Shown here: piece by piece, positions 1-12,600 of the stretch
Layout: the number at the start of each line of letters is the position of its first letter
How positions within the stretch are numbered: position 1 is the stretch's first letter
Source: Pseudoips prasinana
Lineage: Eukaryota; Arthropoda; Insecta; Lepidoptera; Nolidae
NCBI GenBank assembly: GCA_951640165.1
Contig: OX621247.1
Span: 35,066,001 to 35,130,000, forward strand
Reading direction: 5' to 3'
DNA: 64,000 nt
Position numbers and translations under genes: made by a program
The notes under the pieces: generated by a model
Seen by the model: only the letters and a program-made list of their open reading frames with translations
What the model was told of the DNA's origin: nothing
Databases searched by the model: none

Positions 1-844
1 GGCAAGAGCCTTGGTTCGCCACTAAATATGGGGATAATTTTTAATACCCCGGGTGGTACTATAACCATGCCTGCATTTCCTTCAATTTCTATTTAATTAA
101 TTAACTACCACACAAAACTAAAAATAGCGTGAAAATTTTATCACTTTATACTAATGCAAAATGCTACGTGCAAAAATTGGGCGTTTTCTAATCCCTAGAT
201 ATACACGACACACATATAAAAATCACAAGGAAAAATCAAAGGAAATATGACAGGATAGTGAAAAGATTTACTCACATAACCCGCTGCTTTTCCGCTCTCC
301 TTGTGGTGATTCTGCTCAGCTTGCCCGGTCGTGGCTTGTCTTGACAAATTTGTTTGGTTCGTAGACCCGTTGAATCGTAGAAACGAAAGTTGGTTGCTTC
401 CACGCCCCCGAAAAATGTTATTCGTGAAGGCACGGGGTAACCTAACTACAGGTCACTTAACGGCTGCGCCAGTCAAGGTTTGATACACCGGTTTGTATAA
501 AAATAATTATTTTATTTAGAAAACCAAATGTACAAGTTGCTAGAGCTAAGTCTGAATACAGAATGATCCTTAATATTAATTTTATAACTAAAGTAAAGTA
601 CAATGGTCAGGTATCAGGTATCGGTTCTCATGGGAAAGCTAATTAGCTGTGTCAGGGAGAATTGTTTCCATGTTTCGCAATGTCCTGTATACGTGACCAA
701 GGTAATGTTGCTGAGTCAACCCCTTCCACTTGTTGCCATGTCTACTTAGGGCTGACAAAGCATATATCAATAGGGTGGGCACCCTTAACTAGCGCGATGT
801 GTTGCATTCAGGGGAAGTATATGCATGTTAACAGAAGTAACTAG
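1..844. other. No gene recognised
   Basis: AT-rich sequence of uncertain origin. I see no exon, RNA gene or clear repeat. No TM1-TM5 exon of the downstream receptor gene was found here. Confidence 0.4.
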
Positions 845-859
845 AGAGAGTAACCTGCG

Positions 860-1313
860 ACTCCGTGCATCATCTTTCAGTAGGCAGGTGTTGAAGTCTC
901 CAAGTATTATAATGTGGTCATAATGAGATGAGTAAGTTTAAAGTTGACTCTCAAAAGAGGAAAAGTAGTCAATATGACACGATGGGCTATAATAAACACC
1001 TAGTAGTAATTTTGAGTACCTAATTGTAACTTCAATAAAAATGTGTTCCGCACATTTTGAATATTTACTTGGAGACTCATCAACTACCTTATGTTTAATA
1101 TCCGCACGAAGATAGATAGCAACACCACCGCCCCCCTTCCCAGTTCTGTCATTACGCATCAGCTTGTAGCCAGGCAGGGCGTATTGCTTTGAAGGAAGGG
1201 CGGGTTTGAGAAAAGTTTCCGATACGAGAATGGCGTGGACGAGATCAGAGTCAAAAGATGACAGAAGGTCAGGGTAGTGAGCGTGAATACTTTGAGCATT
1301 TATGTGTACAGCG
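860..1313 (-). pseudogene. LINE ORF2 endonuclease domain, broken
   Basis: The minus strand encodes the N-terminal part of an exonuclease/endonuclease/phosphatase-fold domain of a LINE. Visible motifs are an NAQSI start, an SET motif (the catalytic glutamate block), GGGGVAIYLR, and further on LGDFNT, the conserved GDFN block. A frame change near 938 separates the first part from the GDFN part. The domain normally nicks target DNA to prime reverse transcription. It is incomplete and frameshifted here, so it is surely inactive. Confidence 0.75.
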
Positions 1314-1852
1314 TTAAAATTTTTGGGAGAAGAAAATAAAAAGTGAGCAAAGAGCTTATCACGAAGTTGAAGTGACTCGCTGTCACTAAAAGCACTGGAG
1401 TAATTATGATCTGACGTATTAGAAGAAGAAAGTCATCATCACTATCATAAGACATAATAAAAATATACAAGTAATAAATATCCAATTAAAAAAATTTAAT
1501 AATATCGAATACACCTAAATAATAAATATATCTATCTGTATAGTTATAAATATATATTAAACAAACAAAAGAATTTATCTATAACATTTGGAATCTCAGT
1601 GCACTCACTGAAAAAAATAAATAACATAATTATCATATAAAAAAGAAGGCTCAAAAGCCTCGTTTACTCAGGGTATGGTAACATTTCTGATGTGGGTATG
1701 TTTGTTAGTAAAATTGTAAATAACAAAGAATTGTAAAAAACAAAACTCGAACAACGGCAGTGGTTTGCAGTGAGAAATTACAAATAAATAAAAAGTGTTG
1801 TGTTTTCAACCACAATAATATATCACTACCAATCAAAGATGGTCAAGACTTG

Positions 1853-2560
1853 TTACTTGGCAGCTTTGCGAGAGTCCACAGCATCCGATGAAGTGCTAGC
1901 AGCTGGGTATTGGGACATTAGGTCACGAAGCTCCGCAGCTGTCTCAATCTTACGCCGAGACTTATCACTTAACTGAATGATTATTCGGCCTTCAGAACTC
2001 CAGCAAAGTTTTTGGCCGAAATGTTTACGCGAATCCATAAAAACTTGGTGCCGAGCCTTCGTGAAAAACTCAGTCATTGTTAATCCAGACCCCTTCAGAA
2101 GTGTTTTGGCATTCCAGACCTCACTACGCTTATTCAGCTGATGGAATCTAATCAAAAGAGGGCGTGACTTGTTATTTTTTGTACCAAGGCGATGACAAAC
2201 AGCAATGTCGGACGCAGTTATATCAGCCAACTTCATTTTGCCGGTTAATATACTTAAGGCGGCATCCTGGGAATCCTTTTCCTCGTCCACACCATGCAAA
2301 AGAAGCACTTTTCTTCGTGACATCATCTCTTGGCGGTCTAAGCCCAATATCACAAGCTCGATTTGGGCTTTCATGCCGCAGAGGGTCTTCCAAACAAAGG
2401 TCTTGAAGTTGGTGAAGTCACGCGAGAGGCTGGCTATGGACTTATGAAGAACTTCCGAGCCAGCCACAGCCTTTAAGTCCTCCTCATGCTGAGCCATCCT
2501 GTCCATCAGCGAAGTTGAAATCTCCTCCATTTGATTAGACAGTTTTGTGTATAGATCCAT
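1853..2560 (-). CDS. LINE ORF1 protein (RNA-binding chaperone type)
   Basis: An open frame of 235 codons with an ATG start at 2560. Residues 1-75 are rich in heptad-like L/I/M spacing and charged residues, as in the coiled coil that trimerises many LINE ORF1 proteins. Residues 85-165 contain a beta strand followed by a charged loop (VLLLHGVDEEKD) and a later RPLLIRF strand, resembling the RRM-like core plus C-terminal domain of L1/CR1-type ORF1p. There is no zinc knuckle. Its position just upstream of an endonuclease block on the same strand supports the call. The intact frame suggests moderate age. Function in RNA binding is inferred from the family. Confidence 0.65.
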   Translation of the reverse strand: MDLYTKLSNQMEEISTSLMDRMAQHEEDLKAVAGSEVLHKSIASLSRDFTNFKTFVWKTLCGMKAQIELVILGLDRQEMMSRRKVLLLHGVDEEKDSQDAALSILTGKMKLADITASDIAVCHRLGTKNNKSRPLLIRFHQLNKRSEVWNAKTLLKGSGLTMTEFFTKARHQVFMDSRKHFGQKLCWSSEGRIIIQLSDKSRRKIETAAELRDLMSQYPAASTSSDAVDSRKAAK

Positions 2561-2689
2561 TATGCACGCTTATACGGTGATAGTGAGAGGTGAAAGTGAA
2601 AAATAGTTATTGCAGTGAGTGCAGCAGAGATCAAGGAATTACGGTAGTACTAATAAACCATTACACATTTAGGTATACTATTTAAAAAT

Positions 2690-2936
2690 TAAATTAATTG
2701 AAGCACAGAATTTCTTTTCTTGTTGACACCAGAACTACCCACAAAAAAAAAAAAAAAAAAAAAAAATATTTTTAAGTTTAAAAATTTTATTTTTAAGTTT
2801 TATTGTTATGTTATTGTATTGTTACTAAATTTGCACGCCCTGAGCGGCAGAATGTGTTGGATTCTGTATTCTATGTATTACTACCTGCTATTGTAACCAC
2901 ATTCTAGCAAATAAATAAATGATTGATTGATTGAAA
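2690..2936 (+). mobile_element. LINE 3' end with poly-A stretch and GATT tail
   Basis: A poly-A run (about 2741-2766) lies inside a short AT-rich 3' UTR-like piece that ends in AATAAATAAATGATT followed by GATTGATTG. Tandem GATT tails mark the 3' terminus of some non-LTR elements; a similar tail ends the LINE fragment at 62.7 kb. Confidence 0.45.
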
Positions 2937-4249
2937 AGACATAAGCTATAATTGCATGTAGGTAGGTGAGATACCAGAAAAAAAAACTTGGAATGACACG
3001 TAAGACAAAGGAACTAAACTAATTAACTAAATGAATGTACTGCAAACCACCAAAGAAATCTAATCTGTATATTATAAGTATTATAAAATAATATTTGGCA
3101 TAGATTCTTTGGGCAGGCTAAGATCTGTGACCATACCGCCTCGTCTTCAGTTGTAATATTTTTATTTCAAAGTCAGTCAGTCATGTCCGTCACGTCCGTC
3201 ACAGTCAAGTCATAGTCCTACCCCAGCAAAGCAGTGGCGACTTTACTAGAGGCTTCTATGGAGTTTTGGTTTCAACACAGAAAATCACAATTCACAGCAA
3301 TATCGCACTTTCCTCCACTTGTGTATGTTTTTGAAGATGTTATGTCTAAAATTCCACCATATTTACACATAAAAACTCGAATTTACACCAGTTTTTGAAA
3401 ATAATATATAGCCTCGATGCGTCCTTTTCCGCGTTGGCGCTAAAACTCTTGGTATAGATATAAAACGAACGGACATTATCGCACTGACGTTTATTTCTGT
3501 TCATTGACATACAGGCAAAGGTCCTATGTCATTCAGCCAAACAGCCAGTACATACATTACAATAATAATGTATTCAGAACATATCATTACTTAATAATAA
3601 GTATAGTTACTATTAATTTTATTTTGTTATAGCAATAAAAAATTAGGCATATAAATAGCCATCATAATATCCTTAAAATAATCTTACACAATTCGCTTAA
3701 AAATCAATGTTATTTGCAACGTTAAATCCAATTGAAATGCCCACACCATTAAATATATGGAAATCCATTGCTGTATACATTTTTCTGTTAATACAGTAAC
3801 ATGTACTGTGGTATTGTATTACTATTTATGGTGTACAAAACTATATTTTGTGTCAAAAATAATATAAAGAATAGAAGTGACAGATAGCAAATGACTCCCG
3901 TAATACCACCTACATAATAATATATTGAGTCATGAGTTGTCTGTATAAAATTCTCAGGCCACTGACTAGGCTGTTATCACTAGTCTAAATTAGGAGCCAA
4001 CATTTTTTCTAGAGCACATGAAACTCTCTGATGAAGAGCATCAGAGAGTTCAGTAAGGTAATTTATTAACCAACTTCATAAGGAGATTATAAATGTCGTG
4101 CACATGAACGGAAATCGATGACTAGGTATTGTATTAAATCGATAGGGAAGCGTTTCGAAAGGTATCGATACAAATTTTGTATTGTTTATGTGTACTTTGT
4201 TTTGTCCAATCGGTATTCTAAAAATTTGAAGTTGGTTTTATATTTTGTA
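2937..4249. other. No gene recognised; short hairpin inside
   Basis: AT-rich. I see only a short perfect hairpin at 4021-4050 (12-bp arms, AACTCTCTGATG and its complement). CAGT(CA) and CGTC short tandem motifs occur near 3175-3205. Confidence 0.4.
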
Positions 4250-4540
4250 AATACTAAATATACAAATGCTATCTGGCTGACGGCATAGAAGGGAGATAAA
4301 CCCTTGGGTTCTAGCACCCTCCATAGGATGAAATACGGTAATTTCATCCTGTGGGGAGAGGCAGCAGGGTCTGTCTGTAGTACTATGACAATCATACTGC
4401 TTTCGCGAACCCATCTGGCGAGCGTGGTGATTGTAGCATATCCCTCCAAATTATGGACACATCTTCATTGTGGAAATCTTGAGGAGGCCTTTGTCCAGCC
4501 TGTGGGCGTCATTAGGCTGACATGATGATGATGATAAATC
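4250..4540 (+). mobile_element. LINE 3' fragment ending in ATG microsatellite
   Basis: The end (about 4458-4540) reads GAGGCCTTTGTCCAGC then a GATGATGATGAT run. The same end occurs at 10815-10890 and, inverted, at 17716-17892, 29497-29560 and 32910-33160. These pieces encode the C-terminal tail of an RTE-like LINE ORF (…EAFVQQWTS…) followed by a trinucleotide tail. Confidence 0.5.
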
Positions 4541-6058
4541 ATACAAATAACACACCACTTAAACTAATTGGCTGCAGTAGGCTCTGTAAGGCGAAGACTT
4601 TTATTACTCTAGTCACTAGTAGACATTTAACAAAAATGCTATGCGTTATCTTTCTTTGTGGCTTGTTTAACATCAATCAGTGTATAAAATGTGTGTCAAA
4701 ACTTCAGTGTGTGTAATATTTTTTTTTATAATTTACAGCTAATGCCTTATACCTATATAAAAATATTAGCTTTCTGCACTCCTTCCCCATATAAACTTTA
4801 ACTATTTCATACTCCTCCGTCTGCGTAATTTTCGTAAAAAGGGGTACAAAATTTTTACTTCACGGATCGTGTAGAAAGTTTGATTACCAAACATTTTAAA
4901 AGAAGGAATGTGTTGTTTAGTTATAAGAACTGTCAGATTTACACAAGCTATACTGAATATTACGGTTATGTAAAAAAAAATGTGCTGTATGTCCTCTAAA
5001 AGACTACTCTAAGACTACTCTAAGACACTAAATCAAACTAATGGAACGTCACCACACAATATAGTAATAGCCTACAGTTACCGGACAAGTACGACACTTC
5101 CAACTACAGCACATTTGTCTAATAATAATTAGTAATTTGAAATTATCAGGTTTATTAAACATGAACATAATCCTACATGCCAGTCAAAATATCGATATCC
5201 AATTTCGTAAGGATCCCAATATTAAATTTCATTCCTACTTTACCACCTACATCCAAATAAAACCTATCACAGAAACGGCCAATTCATCTCCGAATTTTGT
5301 GTTTCTATTCGCTCAAATCCAATAAACCTGGTAAATTGTATCTGGTAACTGTGTTCTCGTCCTAAGCGGATTGCGTGGTACCTAGATCACCTAGATTAAC
5401 TTATAGTACAGCTGAGAGTAGCTATAACAAGATTAGGATTTCAATTTCAATCAGTTCGTTATGTGGCGTCTAAATGCGTAAGTAGGCCTTATTGGATAAG
5501 CTCTGTATTACCTTCGGATTCAAGACGAATTTGGTATATTCAATCACAGACCCGAGGACCCAGACAGGCATAAGAGAGTGGACACAGTAGTAAATCTTTT
5601 TACTTTTATACGAGTAATCTGATTTAAATGTAATAATATATTTATAATATAAAAGTTACCACAGAAATAAGATATAAAAATATGTTTTTTAAAATCTGAA
5701 TCACACCCGTGATACATGAACATAGACCCGAGTTTTTTACAGTCGACGACGAAAGTAGATGATCAAACTCGGGTATTCAATACTAAATTGCCCAAATTGC
5801 GTCAATACATTGAGGCGGTGAAGTATTCTAAAGAGCGTGATTGTTAACTATGAAAAATATTAGCTAATGATATAGCCATGCCGCCCAAAAAGCAATTATC
5901 AATCACAAACCCAATAACTACCTCTTGCTGATTTTTAGTACCTATTTTTGCTGGTGACTGTACCTACATGTATTTAAAAAATAAATATAGATTTTTGTCA
6001 CTACTTTTAAACAATTATTAGTCCTAAAGATCAGTCCAAATCAGTAATCGTTGTATGA

Positions 6059-6060
<2 letters not shown>
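4541..6060. other. No gene recognised
   Basis: AT-rich intronic or upstream DNA. No exon of the receptor gene and no recognisable repeat was seen. Confidence 0.4.

Positions 6061-6126
<66 letters not shown>
6061..6126. repeat. (TA)n microsatellite
   Basis: About 33 uninterrupted TA dinucleotides, 375 bp upstream of the first recognised receptor exon. Confidence 0.95.
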
Positions 6127-6129
<3 letters not shown>

Positions 6130-6501
6130 GAGGATAATAGAAAAATAAAAAGGGGAAAATAAAAAAATAAATTAAAAATAGAGCCAACGAGACCAATATG
6201 TTGATAAACTTAATTATTGCGCAACGTAGTCAATAATTTAAAAATAATGATGGTTTCGAAGTGTGTGGTTTGTTGTATTAAACCTTTTCTAATGCATTAT
6301 TTTATTTTATATCCATTAGAAGTCATTTTTTTAGAAACGCTAATTGAAAAATAATTGTTAAATTCGATTCACATCTGTAGCACAAGTTAATCGATATTTT
6401 TTTCATCGAAATAGATTAAATAACAAAGTAGCAATTAGTCACATGAACTAATTCATTTATTTAGTACAAAACTGTTATATAAATTTGTAATTCACCCCCA
6501 G

Positions 6502-6695
6502 GCGTTAAGAAATCGAGCAAAAAAGCAAAGAGCGGCGAAGAAGCCCCCCGTCTCGGGCGACCCTGCCACGGGAGCCACTACAGCCGTGGTGATAGAGAAC
6601 GTAGCCCAGACGAGAAGACTGCAGGAGACAGCACTACACGACGACAGACCTACCAACACTGGGTCGGGGAGTAATGAAGATGATCATGATGACAG
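6502..6695 (+). CDS. Dop2R: Dop2R exon: start of intracellular loop 3
   Basis: 194 bp, entered in phase 0 after acceptor CACCCCCAG and left after two bases of a codon at donor GTTAGT. It begins ALRNRAKKQRAAKK, the basic stretch that follows TM5 in this receptor, and contains VVIENVAQTRR and an acidic end (NEDDHDD). Confidence 0.85.
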
Positions 6696-9600
6696 GTTAG
6701 TAACAACACTTTAAAGGAAATAGCGCGCAGCTATCACGTTTCATTATTACACTAGCTGTGCCCCGCGGTTTCACCCGCATTAAAGTAAATAAATTATAGC
6801 CAATATGTTATTCATATATATAAGTGTCGACTTCTTATTCTGCTTTGGAGAGAACAGAACATCTACAAATAGAACAATAAACAATAATGATAGTCAACAA
6901 ATAACGTAGGTAAACAAACATTTGTATATTAATTTAGAAGACTTGATTTTAAATCCGCTTTCGACCTTCTCGTCGGACTGCTATTTATCATATTGTACCC
7001 CACGATTTTAACCGTATTAAATTTTATAAATTATAGCCTATGTCTTATTCGGATATATAAGCTATATTACAACGAAGTATCATCAAAATCTGTTCGGTAG
7101 TTTTTGCGTGAAAGAGTAACAAACATTCATACATCTATACATCCATTCTCACAAACTGTCGCCTTTATAATATGAGTAGGATAATGGGCAGTGGTTACCC
7201 TACTCAGAGTTGTTGAAGCCCCCCAGTAGGTGTGTGATAAGGCTTAGGAATAGTGATCTTACTACTACAACCGCAACCTTAACGGGCCCTTTGAAACACG
7301 AAAATGCTCAGAAAATAAACCACCTTGAGGGTCACCTTCCTTCAAATCACAGAGGTTAAGACCTAAGCACGTGATTAGTCTGTACTGACCATCTGCTTAG
7401 GTGCTTAATCTCGGTGATTTTTAGGGTTCCGTAGCCAAATGGCAAAAAACGAAACCCTTATAGATTCATCATGTCTGTCTGTCTGTCCGTCCATATGTCA
7501 CAGCCACTTTTTTCCGAAACTATTAGAGCTGTACTACTGAAACTTAATAAGTAGGTGTATTCTGTGAACCGCATTAAGATTTTTACACACAAATAGAAAA
7601 AGAACAATATTTTTGGGGGGTCGCCATATATAGAACTGAAACTCAAATTTTTTTTTTTCGTCGTACCCATACATGAACGTTGAGGTGTCTATGGATAGGT
7701 CTTCAAAAATCATATTGAGGTTCGTAATATCATTTTTGTCTAAACTGAATAGTTTGCGCTAGAGACACTTCCAAAGTGGTAAAATGAGAGTCCCCCCCCC
7801 CCTGTAACTTCTAAAATAAGAAAATGATAAAACTAAAAAAATATATGATGTACATTACCATAGAAACTAACAGCGAAAATTGGTTTGAACGAGATCTAGC
7901 AAGTAGTTTTTTTTTTAATACGTTTTTAACCGCAATTTGCTTTCATTTAATCAACTGAAATACTTGCTGCTGAACCCTTCATGTGCGAATCCGACTCGCA
8001 CTCGGCCGGTTTTTTATTGTGTGATTGGGTATCAAGATCCAAACCTCTATTTACCTCATAATCCTACTAATATTATCAATGCGAAAGTCTGTGAGAATAG
8101 ATATATAGCTCGGGTAAAACCGCGGGGCACAGCAAATAATATAAATAAATACCAGTCCGACGAGAAACCCAAAAGTGGATTCAAATCAGAGGCCTCTAAA
8201 TTAATGTACAAATGTTTGTAGTTTGTATACCTATTTATAGTTCTATTTATTTTCGTGTTGTTCTGTTCTCTCCAAACCAGAAGAAAAAGTCGACGTTTAT
8301 AAAAAATATGTTCCGAAGCCATAAATATCTCGCCACAGGCTCTGACAATATTACACGTAAGCAAAAAGCGAAAGTTATAGCAATAAATAATGTAACTATT
8401 TCTTCAGCATACTTGTGGGACTTGATATAATTAATGACCACAGTTTTCCTCATGTAGAAATGTTGCCACAAAAATTAAAGTGCAGGATTAGCGTTAGTTT
8501 TTGTATGTAGTAAGATTGTTGGAGAAGTACATACTACATGTATAGAGACATAGACTCACGCCTGCTTCCCAGAGGGGTAGGCAGAGACATCGGATCTTTG
8601 CACAACTCTTTTGCCTCTTTTGGAGAAGAAACTAGAAGTATATTATAACTTCTAACTATAGTGTAAGTAAGAGAAGCGCTCATTGCCAGACGCTCTCACT
8701 GATCTGTAAGTGATTGGCAAGGTTAAGCAACTAAGATCGCGGTCAGCTCATGGATGGGTGACCGCCAAAGTAGTTTAATTTCTGACCGTATCCGTGCTTC
8801 TGAGGGCACATTAAGCTATCGTCCCCGGTTGTAGGCAGTATGCAACAATCGTTAAGCCAAGTGACTCTAGTCGGTAAACTATTTTTTCGGATTCTTTAAA
8901 AGTTAAATATGCTTTCGAGTATTCATTAAAATAATATACCTAATGTAAATTATAATCAACTATTAATGCACAAGAACACTAATTGTTAATATGGGTAAGC
9001 GTAAATATTAAATAAGAGTAATTAGAATGGCAATTAATGCAGTTTTAATGGAAGAAAAGAAACGTACAGAAACATCTTATTGCGGTATTTATTGGTCATT
9101 TTAGAAGAGCTATTCTTCTGTTATTTATTATATATTTTTATTATCTTCTATTCACAATAATATATTTAAAATATAATATATATTTAAAAAAGTGCGACAA
9201 CAAGCCCAAACGTGAATTCACAGTCAGGTATAACTTTAATTTTTTTTTTTTTTATTTTTATTTAGTAATGAAATTTTTTTTAATTTACATAATCAATCGT
9301 TAAATCGGCTTCAACGTTGACAATCGATTCCGGACTATTTATGAAGTCACATGAGGTCATGGAAGCCGATTTAACGGTTGATTTATTTTTTTATTTATTT
9401 ATTTATCAAACAACAATAGAAAACACATGGATTAATTGAGTTATTACAATATACACAAAAAAGTTCGCATTGTTCGATGACGACAAAACGGCTCTGAATC
9501 AACCCCTCCTTTGAATCCCTGCCCCGGTCTTTCTTTCGTTGAAATAAAGTAAAATATATACTAATTTTGAGTAATGCAATGTCTACTACGGCATTTATAA

Positions 9601-12600
9601 CGGTGACGTATATATTTTAAAACGTAAATTCTTTTTATATTAATATTTTTTTAATATATGCCCTAGCTGTATATGTTACGCCGGACCGTAACGACTATGC
9701 CACATTTAAGCCTGTTGGCTCCACGGATCTACTCAGTTGGGCAAAACGGATCCTTAATATTAAAGCAATATTGTCGTCATTTATATAATAATAATCCCGC
9801 TCTAATAATAACTTCAATAACGTCAAACTCAACACGTAAATTGTTAGCCTCAATGTTAACGTGTCTGTTTGTTAGTTTATAAAAACTTTTTCAAAAACAA
9901 TATATATACACGGCTACTTAATCAAACTAACAATGCTCTGCAGCAATGTTAATCTCAAAATCTAATGTTAGCAATTTTGTGTATATATTTAATAGTTTAT
10001 ATAATGTGCTCACTAGTTTATTGCAATAAAACCTTTTTTAATTTAAACAGAATTGTAAAAATATATTTTTTTAGCTTTAAATCGTATCGTATGAATAAAT
10101 TTTGGTAGTGTTTTTATTATATTATAAAATAAGTGTTTTTTGTTTCACACAGCTTCGACAAAAGGTCAGCAGACTTGGAGGCGGACGCAGACGATTGCCA
10201 CGTCATACCCAACGACAAATCCACGGAGTTCATGTTAGCCACTGTCACTGAGGAGCAGACCAAGTAAGACGTTCTTTATTTCTATTTATTTATTGCCAAT
10301 TTATGTACACACTAAACATATAAAAGAAAGAAAGAATAAAGTACGAGAGATGAGACTGCACAAGGGAACTACTTATTTCTAAAGAAATCTCTTCCAGTAG
10401 ACCTGAGGAGATTTTGGAAGATAGGAAGTTATGAGTGTGTAGGATGATATACATATATACGAGAAAATACGCATAAAAATAATTAAAGGGTAATTGCCAG
10501 AAATTTGTTCTTGGTTCACTCCACACTAGGCTGAGCCTGTTTCGTGGCGAGTTTTTACAAGTACATATACATAAATACATAAATTTACTTAAATACATAC
10601 GTTCTTGTGTATTTAAGCCTCAAAGTCAGTTTTATGTGTATCCTGTCTGTTAATATGTCAGTAAGTGGCACCGTAGCTCTTGAAATGTCACTTATATGTG
10701 CGAATGTGATTAAATGATTTTTTCGAATTTGAAGGATATTTTTATAGTCACCGAGCTTGGCATCCGAGTTGGTGACCGCAGTTAGGTGGTAGTAAGTACA
10801 CAGGCAGGACCGGCTATTGTGGAGATCCTTGGGAGAGGCCTTTGTCCAGCAGTGGACGTCTTTCGGCTGATTTGATGATGATGATGAAGTACACAGGAGG
10901 CGCTTCTGCCTGACTACCTGATGTATATCTTTTTACTGACTTTACGACAGCCACGAAATATCGGGTGCCCCTGTTATTTTTTCTGAGCCTGAAACTACAC
11001 ACTAACTAAATAGTTTACTACACACTAAAAATATTGAAGTTCACTTTTTGTAGGAGAATAGCCGTGTCGACGTCTGTTCATTGTCCCTAATGACAATGAA
11101 CAGACGACACGCGGCGTTCCTATTTATATAATTCGAAATAACATTCAGCATACGTTCAGCGAAATAAAGGTGAAATAAAACCTAGCAAACATATTCAAAC
11201 TTTCACCAAAATCATAAATAACATTTTCAATTACAAACATTCTCACAATACGCAAGCAGTGTGAAATAATGTGCCATTAATCACTTACGCTTTTATGTTT
11301 CAAATTTTAATTCTAAAGGATTTTCAATTCAACCGTTATCAGCTCTACTTGTTTGGGTTTATAAATGTATTTTTAATTGACAAAATATAAAGATGAAACG
11401 TTAAAAAAGGTTGTTTGTTCCGAAATTGTTACAAAACTTGATTAACATACAGATTGGAACAGACAATACAATAGGACTTGATTACTCAAAGAGTTTCAAC
11501 ACATCGCCATGTTTCCATGATAAGCAAAAAAAGGAAAACAATTTGAGGGTACAATTTATCTCAACCTAACCATGATTTTATATATTTTAGTTAGTTTGTT
11601 ACTACCGATCTTCATGAAATTTTACCACACCTTGTACAAGGTCTTAAATACAAATTCTGGGAGGTAACCATTTGTATCGATGCTCTCTCAGATCTTCAAT
11701 CGGAGTACAGGTCTGCCTTTTCAAGTAGTGACGTAAAGCCATAATTCGACGAAACGTCCTTAAAACCACCGACCCGCAATCTCTTTAATGCATCCCAACA
11801 AAGTAACTTACCAGAGCCGAGGTTTGGACCGTAAATGAAGTGCCTTCCTCCGTGGGTAGTCCTTGTAATTTTATATTTCTTCGCACCTGGAGCCCTTGCT
11901 CTTGTATTATGTCCGGTGACGCAATTAAAGCCCCGTAGTCTAACATTAATCCACCGTTGCCAGGTCTTCTTCAACAGTCTATACTTGAGTTGTCCATAAA
12001 TCGTGATTTTTATAATCATTGCCATTCTTCCGCAGTTTGCCCAAAAGAAACATCAAAGGCCAGTCAATTCCAGACCCTAATGGCAACAATGACTCTGGAT
12101 ACGCACCCTCGAACCTTGAGGAAACCATCAAAGAACATCTGTCACCACCAGGGTCACCAGGGCTGAAAGACGCCACGGTGTTAAAGAATATGGCCTGTGA
12201 TGGGTCGAAGTGGAAGAAAAATGGGAAGACCACAAAGTTGTCTGCAGAATCAAGGTAAGAACCAGCTCCCATTAGATAATATGTATCAAATTCAGAAGGA
12301 CCCTTGATGGTCTAGTTGCAATGTCTGACTGAACGTGTAGCGTAGCGGCTAAGACAGTCGCCTCTCCGCTTCGTGTCGCGGGTTCGAGTCCCGCACCAGA
12401 CAAATATTTGTGTGACCCATAAATTGTTGTTTTGAGTCCGGATGTCATTTGTGTCCATCCATTATATGGTTGTAAAGTACCCCAGGACACAGGGATTAGA
12501 TTCCCTAATGCGGGCATTGTCTTTTAAAAAAGAAAGAAAAGAAGTTGTTAAAACAACGTACAAAATACTGTTCTGAGTGGAAAAATAATCTATATATATC

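Larger units (their letters stand above)
845..2640 (-). mobile_element. 5' portion of a jockey-like non-LTR retrotransposon
   Basis: Reading on the minus strand, an ORF1 (2560-1853) is followed by the start of ORF2, an AP-type endonuclease (about 1313-845). This is the normal ORF1-ORF2 order of jockey/CR1-type LINEs. The reverse transcriptase that should follow is missing, so the element lost its 3' part by deletion or rearrangement. No target-site duplication could be identified. The clade is inferred from gene order and motifs. Confidence 0.7.

Noticed and set aside
6061..6126. TA run as a promoter TATA region for the receptor
   Set aside because: A 66-bp dinucleotide run is a microsatellite; the exon 375 bp downstream is internal (begins in loop 3).
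1..6501. Search for receptor exons coding TM1-TM5
   Set aside because: No DRY, TM5 serine cluster or other class A landmarks with splice sites were seen; they are presumably upstream of the window.
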